Assembly (NCBI GenBank): GCA_003141855.1 | Contig: PLNS01000017.1 | Location: 30,877 to 69,142 of the forward strand | DNA length: 38,266 bases | Reading direction: 5' to 3' | Source of the DNA: Candidatus Bathyarchaeota archaeon | GTDB lineage: Archaea; Thermoproteota; Bathyarchaeia; Bathyarchaeales; Bathycorpusculaceae | Shown: positions 31,454-38,266 of the stretch, piece by piece | Numbering within the stretch: the stretch's first letter is position 1 | How the letters are laid out: each line of letters starts with the position of its first letter | Made by a program: the position numbers and the translations under genes | The notes under the pieces: model-generated | Told to the model about the DNA's origin: nothing | The model's input: only the letters and a program-made list of their open reading frames with translations | Databases searched by the model: none

Positions 31454-33580
31454 TTAAACTGTTACGGGCGCAGATGTCACGACGGTTGAGCGGTCGAAGG
31501 TTTTGCGTATGTCAAATTCTGCTTGTTTTCCATCGTTCCATTGGTCGACTGGTCTTAGGTAGCCGACGACTCGCGAATAGACTTCGCAGGTTGCTCCGCA
31601 GACTGGGCATAGTTTGTGTTCGCCGCTTGTGTAGCCGTGGGTTGGGCAAACGCTGAAGGTTGGCGTCAGGGTGAAGTAGGGCAACTTTGAGTTCCAAGCG
31701 ACTTTCTTGATTAATTCTGCCGCTGACTTCCAAGATTGCAAGCGTTCGCCAAGGAAAATATGGAACACTGTGCCGCCTGTGTAGAGTGACTGCAGGGTTT
31801 CTTGGTGCTCCAGCGCGTCGAAGAGGTCGCCAGAAAAGTCCACTGGCAACTGGGAAGAGTTGGTGTAGAATGGTTCCGCATGGTTTGAGTTTATTTGCTT
31901 TTGGTTAGCGAATATGATGTCTTTGTAGCGTTTTTTGTCTATGCGTGCAAGCCGATAGGATGTGCCTTCGGCGGGGGTGGCTTCAAGGTTGTAGATGCAG
32001 CCTGTTTCTTCTTGATAGTCTGCTAGGCGGTCGCGCATGAAAGTAAGTATTTTCTGGGCGAAGGCGTGTCCATCACGGGACGCTATGTTTTGTCCCAGCA
32101 GGTTTATGATTGCCTCGTTAACGCCGACTATGCCTATGGTGGAGAAGTGGTTTTTCCAGAACTTGCCATAGCCTTCCTTAACATGCTTCAAATAGCGCTT
32201 TGAATACGGGTACAAACCGTTATCCGTGAATGCTTCAAGCACTTTACGCTTAATTTCCAAGCTTTGCTTGGCCGTTTCCATCAAGGTTTCGAGTCGCTCA
32301 AAGAATTCGTCCTCGTCCTTGGATAGGTAACCTATTCTTGGAACGTTTAGTGTAACCACGCCTATGCTGCCGGTTAAGGGGTTGGCGCCGAAGAATCCGC
32401 CTCCGCGCTTGCGTAGTTCGCGGTTGTCTATGCGTAGTCGGCAGCACATGCTGCGTACATCTTCAGGCTTCATGTCGCTGTTAACGAAATTCGAGAAGTA
32501 TGGCACACCGTATTTGGCGGTTACTTCAAAGATGGCTTGAGATACGGGTGACTCCCAATCGAAGTCCTTGGTTATGTTGTAGGTGGGAATTGGGAAAGTG
32601 AAAACTCTGCCCTTCGAATCGCCTTGCCGCATGCCTTCGGCGAATGCTAAATTGAACATTTCCATCTCTTTAGTCATGTCGCCGTACGTGTCTTGGGTTA
32701 CTTTGCCGTTGTAGAGCACTGCTTCGTTTTTCATGAAGTCTGGAACGGTCAAGTCCAAGGTTAAGTTGGTGAACGGTGTCTGGAAACCCACGCGGGTTGG
32801 CACATTCATGTTAAAGAAGAACTCCTGAAGCGCCTGCTCAACGTCCTTCTGATTTAAGTGGTCGTAGCGTATGAACGGTGCAAGGTATGTGTCAAAGTTG
32901 CTAAACGCCTGAGCGCCTGCCGCTTCGCCCTGCAGAGTATAGAAGAAGTTTACCACTTGCCCGAGCGCTGTGCGGAAGTGTTTTGCTGGTTTGCTCTCGA
33001 TTTTGCCTGATACTCCGCCAAATCCTGAAAGTAACAGGTCGCTTACGTCCCAGCCGACACAGTAAGGCCCAAGAACGCCTAAATCGTGAATGTGCATGTC
33101 GCCTGAAAAGTGTGCTTCCGCAATATTTGTTGGGTAAATACGGGCAATCCAGTATTTGGCGATGACTGTGGATGAGAGGTAATTGTTTAGTCCCTGCAGT
33201 GAATAGCTCATGTTACTGTTTTCTTTTACCCGCCAGTCCTCAACCTCAAGGTACTGGTCTACCATGTCTGAAGAACTAAGTAGCGCTGCTAACTCGCGCA
33301 TGTCCGTGTGCTGCTTGCGGTAGAGAATGTAGGCTTTCGCCGTTGAAGCATGGCCGTTTTCGATTAATCGTTTTTCAACGAGGTCTTGGATTTCCTCAAC
33401 CGTGGGCACGCCATCGTCGCCGTAGTGCTTGTTTAGGTCAGCTACAACTTCGTCGCTGATGCGTTTGGCTTGTTCCCTGTCTTTTCCGCCCACTGCTTTT
33501 GCGGCTTTCCAAATGGCAATTGTGATACGTTCTTGATCGAAGGGTTCTAATTTACTATCACGTTTTAGTACAAACTTCAT
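31454..33580 (-). CDS. nrdD: Anaerobic (class III) ribonucleoside-triphosphate reductase
   Basis: This 708-residue glycyl-radical enzyme makes deoxyribonucleotides without oxygen. It has an N-terminal ATP-cone (about 1-95, KFVLKRDSKLEPFDQERI), a reductase barrel, and a C-terminal zinc site with cysteines in VCPTHG and KLCPVCGATC. The radical loop RVVGYLRPVDQWNDG has the radical glycine at about 673. No intein is seen and the length is normal. The ATG overlaps the nrdR stop in an ATGA junction. Confidence 0.95.
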   Translation of the reverse strand: MKFVLKRDSKLEPFDQERITIAIWKAAKAVGGKDREQAKRISDEVVADLNKHYGDDGVPTVEEIQDLVEKRLIENGHASTAKAYILYRKQHTDMRELAALLSSSDMVDQYLEVEDWRVKENSNMSYSLQGLNNYLSSTVIAKYWIARIYPTNIAEAHFSGDMHIHDLGVLGPYCVGWDVSDLLLSGFGGVSGKIESKPAKHFRTALGQVVNFFYTLQGEAAGAQAFSNFDTYLAPFIRYDHLNQKDVEQALQEFFFNMNVPTRVGFQTPFTNLTLDLTVPDFMKNEAVLYNGKVTQDTYGDMTKEMEMFNLAFAEGMRQGDSKGRVFTFPIPTYNITKDFDWESPVSQAIFEVTAKYGVPYFSNFVNSDMKPEDVRSMCCRLRIDNRELRKRGGGFFGANPLTGSIGVVTLNVPRIGYLSKDEDEFFERLETLMETAKQSLEIKRKVLEAFTDNGLYPYSKRYLKHVKEGYGKFWKNHFSTIGIVGVNEAIINLLGQNIASRDGHAFAQKILTFMRDRLADYQEETGCIYNLEATPAEGTSYRLARIDKKRYKDIIFANQKQINSNHAEPFYTNSSQLPVDFSGDLFDALEHQETLQSLYTGGTVFHIFLGERLQSWKSAAELIKKVAWNSKLPYFTLTPTFSVCPTHGYTSGEHKLCPVCGATCEVYSRVVGYLRPVDQWNDGKQAEFDIRKTFDRSTVVTSAPVTV

Positions 33581-34023
33581 TTTTTCACTTCCAACAGTAA
33601 TCGCCTGAAATCTTCAGGTTCTTCAAATTGCTTGTAAACTGAAGCGAACCGGATGTATGCGATGCGGTCCACGTTTTTTAGGTATTTCATGATTAAATCG
33701 CCGATTTCTCCGGATGCGATTTCCTCGGTGCCTTTAAGCATGAGGTCTTGGCGTACTTGTCCTGCTAACTCGTTGATTTGGCTCATGGTTATGGGTCTTT
33801 TTTCGCATGCTTTCTGTAAGCCGCGGATTATTTTGTTGACGTCGAAGCGTTGGAGTTCGCCGTCTTTTTTTCTTACCATGAGCTCGACTGTTTCGAGGTA
33901 TTCGTAGGTGGTGTAGCGTTTGCTGCAGTTGATGCATTCTTTGCGTCTGCGCGTGGTGTTTTCTGGGGAGTCGCGTGTTTCGAGGGTTTTTGAATTTTCA
34001 GAGTTGCAGTAGGGACATCTCAT
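33577..34023 (-). CDS. nrdR: NrdR, ATP/dATP-sensing repressor of ribonucleotide reductase genes
   Basis: This 148-residue protein has a zinc ribbon with C3, C6, C30 and C33 (RCPYCNSENS; KECINCSKRYTTYE) and then an ATP-cone (about 47-137, LMVRKKDGELQRFDVNKI). This is the full NrdR layout. NrdR is general in bacteria and patchy in archaea. It is first in the operon and is expected to repress it when dATP is high. Two NrdR-box-like sites sit in its own promoter. ATG 34023 has only a weak ribosome site. Confidence 0.93.
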   Translation of the reverse strand: MRCPYCNSENSKTLETRDSPENTTRRRKECINCSKRYTTYEYLETVELMVRKKDGELQRFDVNKIIRGLQKACEKRPITMSQINELAGQVRQDLMLKGTEEIASGEIGDLIMKYLKNVDRIAYIRFASVYKQFEEPEDFRRLLLEVKK

Positions 34024-34044
34024 GCTTTAACATACTCATGCTTT

Positions 34045-34060
34045 GTTATATGTATAGTGT
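34045..34060. promoter_or_regulatory. NrdR box, proximal
   Basis: Compared with the bacterial consensus ACACWATATATWGTGT, the right half TATAGTGT (34053-34060) matches fully; the left half is degenerate. It lies 22 bases before the nrdR start, probably in the leader. Confidence 0.5.
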
Positions 34061-34077
34061 AAGAGAGCTTAATCTAC

Positions 34078-34093
34078 ACACTACATTTAGCGC
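34078..34093. promoter_or_regulatory. NrdR box, distal
   Basis: ACACTACATTTAGCGC agrees with the bacterial NrdR consensus at about 12 of 16 positions. It lies immediately downstream of the TATA box on the coding strand of the operon, 33 bases centre to centre from the proximal box, close to the three-helical-turn spacing of bacterial tandem boxes. Confidence 0.55.
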
Positions 34094-34103
34094 ATATATA
34101 AGT
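34092..34103 (-). promoter_or_regulatory. TATA box of the nrdR-nrdD-nrdG operon
   Basis: On the minus strand AACTTATATATG predicts transcription start near 34073, leaving a leader of about 50 bases. The distal NrdR box would cover the gap between TATA and start. Confidence 0.6.
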
Positions 34104-34333
34104 TGTTTTCACATCAAACATGCAATACAACGAATAAACCCGAAAGCAATACCATAAAAAATAAACAAAAAACCCAAAATAAAAAAATCAGAAAAAGCCC
34201 TTTTTAGCCAAAAAAACCCGTTTTCAACCAAATAATCCTTCGGTTAAGGCTTGCGCAAGCAATATAATTAAAAACACGCACACATCCCTATTTACCACTC
34301 ATTTCCCCCAAACAAACCACAAAAAGTGAAAAA

Positions 34334-34702
34334 ATGCAACCGAAAATCGTGAAATCCAACTCCTTAAACCCGTATTTAACGCCCGAACGCTGCTATATAG
34401 CTGAAAACTACAGCTCAAACGAGGTATCAATTGCGGTTGCCCGCGTAAAGCCGGGAGTAACAACCAAAGCTCACCACCTAAAGGAAATCCAGGAAATCTA
34501 CATCATAACCTCTGGAGAGGGCAAAGTAGCCTTTAGCGGCTTAGAACCAACCGCGGTGGGTACTGGCGACGTCATCATCATTCCACCAGGGGCATCGCAA
34601 AAAATAACGAACACAGGCCAAACTGACTTGGTATTCTACTGCGTTTGCACGCCAAGATTTACCGAAGACTGCTACTTTGATGACGAACCAGAAAAGCCCT
34701 GA
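34334..34702 (+). CDS. Single-domain cupin protein
   Basis: This 122-residue cytosolic beta-barrel has cupin motif 1 KPGVTTKAHHLKEIQEIYII ending in SGEG, and motif 2 GDVIIIPPGASQKITNTG. Only His47/48 and the glutamate of the usual metal set are present, and motif 2 has Gln in place of His; the subfamily with the PRFTxxxY ending commonly looks like this. It may bind a small sugar-like ligand. The promoter is probably the A+T-rich stretch around 34260-34273 (AATATAATTAAAA). The 230 bases upstream hold only A-rich sequence. Confidence 0.82.
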   Translation: MQPKIVKSNSLNPYLTPERCYIAENYSSNEVSIAVARVKPGVTTKAHHLKEIQEIYIITSGEGKVAFSGLEPTAVGTGDVIIIPPGASQKITNTGQTDLVFYCVCTPRFTEDCYFDDEPEKP

Positions 34703-34805
34703 ATGATATATGTCGATTGCGGCAATAGTGATTTATAAGCTGTAGCAGCGATATGTGTTTGAGGAGAAAGGAGAAGCTCCTTACGTTTCTTTAATCCAAA
34801 GTGTG

Positions 34806-37683
<2,878 letters not shown>

Positions 37684-37717
37684 TTTGCTTCACGTTTGAA
37701 AATTTTTTTGACGGGGT

Positions 37718-37852
37718 TTATCCGCCTGTTGCTTTATCGCTGCCTATACAGCATGTGCATTTTACAGTTTCTCCGCAGTATGGGCAAACGCAATTGCAGT
37801 CGTCGATAAAGTTTCCGCAGTTTACGCAACGAGGCTGACTTTCTTCGCTCAT
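37718..37852 (-). CDS. Cysteine-rich zinc-ribbon-like protein, 44 residues
   Basis: ATG 37852 to TAA 37718 encodes a very small protein with nine cysteines arranged as CVNC, CNCVC, C and CTCC (C9, C12, C19, C21, C23, C26, C32, C34, C35). The spacing allows at least one zinc ribbon or a cluster site. GAGGCGAGTG just before the ATG gives a ribosome site. It sits directly upstream of the oxidoreductase operon on the same strand with 34 bases between, so it is probably part of it. No named family is recognised; an electron-transfer or maturation role is inference. Confidence 0.72.
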   Translation of the reverse strand: MSEESQPRCVNCGNFIDDCNCVCPYCGETVKCTCCIGSDKATGG

Positions 37853-38056
37853 TTCACTCGCCTCTGCCAATATCTATTTTGCAGAACCTTAGGAATTAAG
37901 CTTTCGGAAAACATTTGCTAAGCAAAAAATCGTTTGATTTCCCGAGTATTTTTTGGAAGTGTCTTACGGAGAATAAAAATTCAAAAGGGATGGGGCGGAA
38001 TTTTTGATAACTATTTTTTTTTGTCTCCATGTTTTGTAAACCAATGTCCTTGTAGT

Positions 38057-38182
38057 GTGAAATATCCTCAGACCGAATCCATGCGAAAACATCTTGAAAT
38101 TTCTCGAAATCGCGCGTGCCTCGATCTCGCTTTTGCCAAGCGCAAAGCTTCCGCCCTGAGAGCGTTAGAGAGAAATCCCTAA
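38057..38182 (+). CDS. Possible short basic protein at the right edge
   Basis: GTG 38057 (or ATG 38081) opens a frame to TAA 38180-38182 encoding a basic helical peptide (MRKHLEISRNRACLDLAFAK and an RALERNP end). Composition is coding-like, but there is no clear ribosome site or promoter and no family. The frame is also open upstream to 37934 without looking coding. Low confidence. Nothing was recognised in 38183-38266. Confidence 0.3.
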   Translation: MKYPQTESMRKHLEISRNRACLDLAFAKRKASALRALERNP

Positions 38183-38266
38183 TTACTTATTGAGCTTATT
38201 CAAAACCAGACCAAAATTAGGCTTGTCCGTACAGCCTTTTGTATAGATAGCCAATAACTATTCCAA

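Noticed and set aside
34334-34702. Loss of metal-binding histidines in the cupin
   Set aside because: The HHL and Gln pattern appears usual for this short cupin subfamily, so it is probably not a lesion.

Overview
The window is archaeal chromosomal DNA. The evidence is an EF-1alpha, a CdvB/ESCRT-III division protein, a UbiA-family enzyme of the ether-lipid (DGGGP synthase) type, a short helicase-less XPF nuclease, a gamma-alpha fused 2-oxoacid:ferredoxin oxidoreductase, and TATA-box promoters usually lying about 35-45 bases before start codons. The combination, together with anaerobic ribonucleotide reductase, points to an anaerobic TACK-group archaeon, most plausibly a Bathyarchaeia-like lineage. 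This is inference; no 16S rRNA gene is present.

Layout. 1-2.8 kb: end of an unknown gene, a VapB/VapC-like toxin-antitoxin pair, a sugar-nucleotide pyrophosphorylase and a DUF454 membrane protein. 2.9-4.5 kb: ether-lipid prenyltransferase and cdvB. 4.6-15.7 kb: a surface and secretion zone with three large exported beta-propeller proteins (Asp-box, PF09826-type, kelch), a membrane-tethered winged-helix regulator, a DedA protein, a DUF362 Fe-S protein and an ABC-2 exporter pair. 15.8-18.7 kb: universal stress protein, an AbrB-like regulator overlapping arsM (arsenite methyltransferase), and two small membrane proteins. 18.8-21.3 kb: XPF-type nuclease, a probable unannotated 50-residue gene, and EF-1alpha. 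21.4-24.5 kb: a Type IIG-like restriction-methylation enzyme whose N-terminus has no usable start codon in frame. 24.6-28 kb: glycosyltransferase, flippase-like membrane protein, glyoxalase-fold protein and RNase HI.

28.0-30.6 kb is the most accessory-looking stretch. It holds a decayed transposase, a ribbon-helix-helix protein, a DUF5678 protein directly followed by a retropepsin-like aspartic protease, a one-pass membrane protein, a promoter-bearing structured segment bounded by direct repeats, and a winged-helix regulator. This is the best candidate for an undescribed system.

30.7-34.1 kb is an nrdR-nrdD-nrdG operon. Its promoter carries two NrdR-box-like sites, one between the TATA box and the start of transcription and one just downstream, so a mainly bacterial repressor appears wired onto an archaeal promoter. 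34.3-37.9 kb holds a cupin protein and a 2-oxoacid:ferredoxin oxidoreductase operon that begins with an unannotated 44-residue cysteine-rich protein. The beta subunit of that enzyme lacks one expected cluster cysteine.
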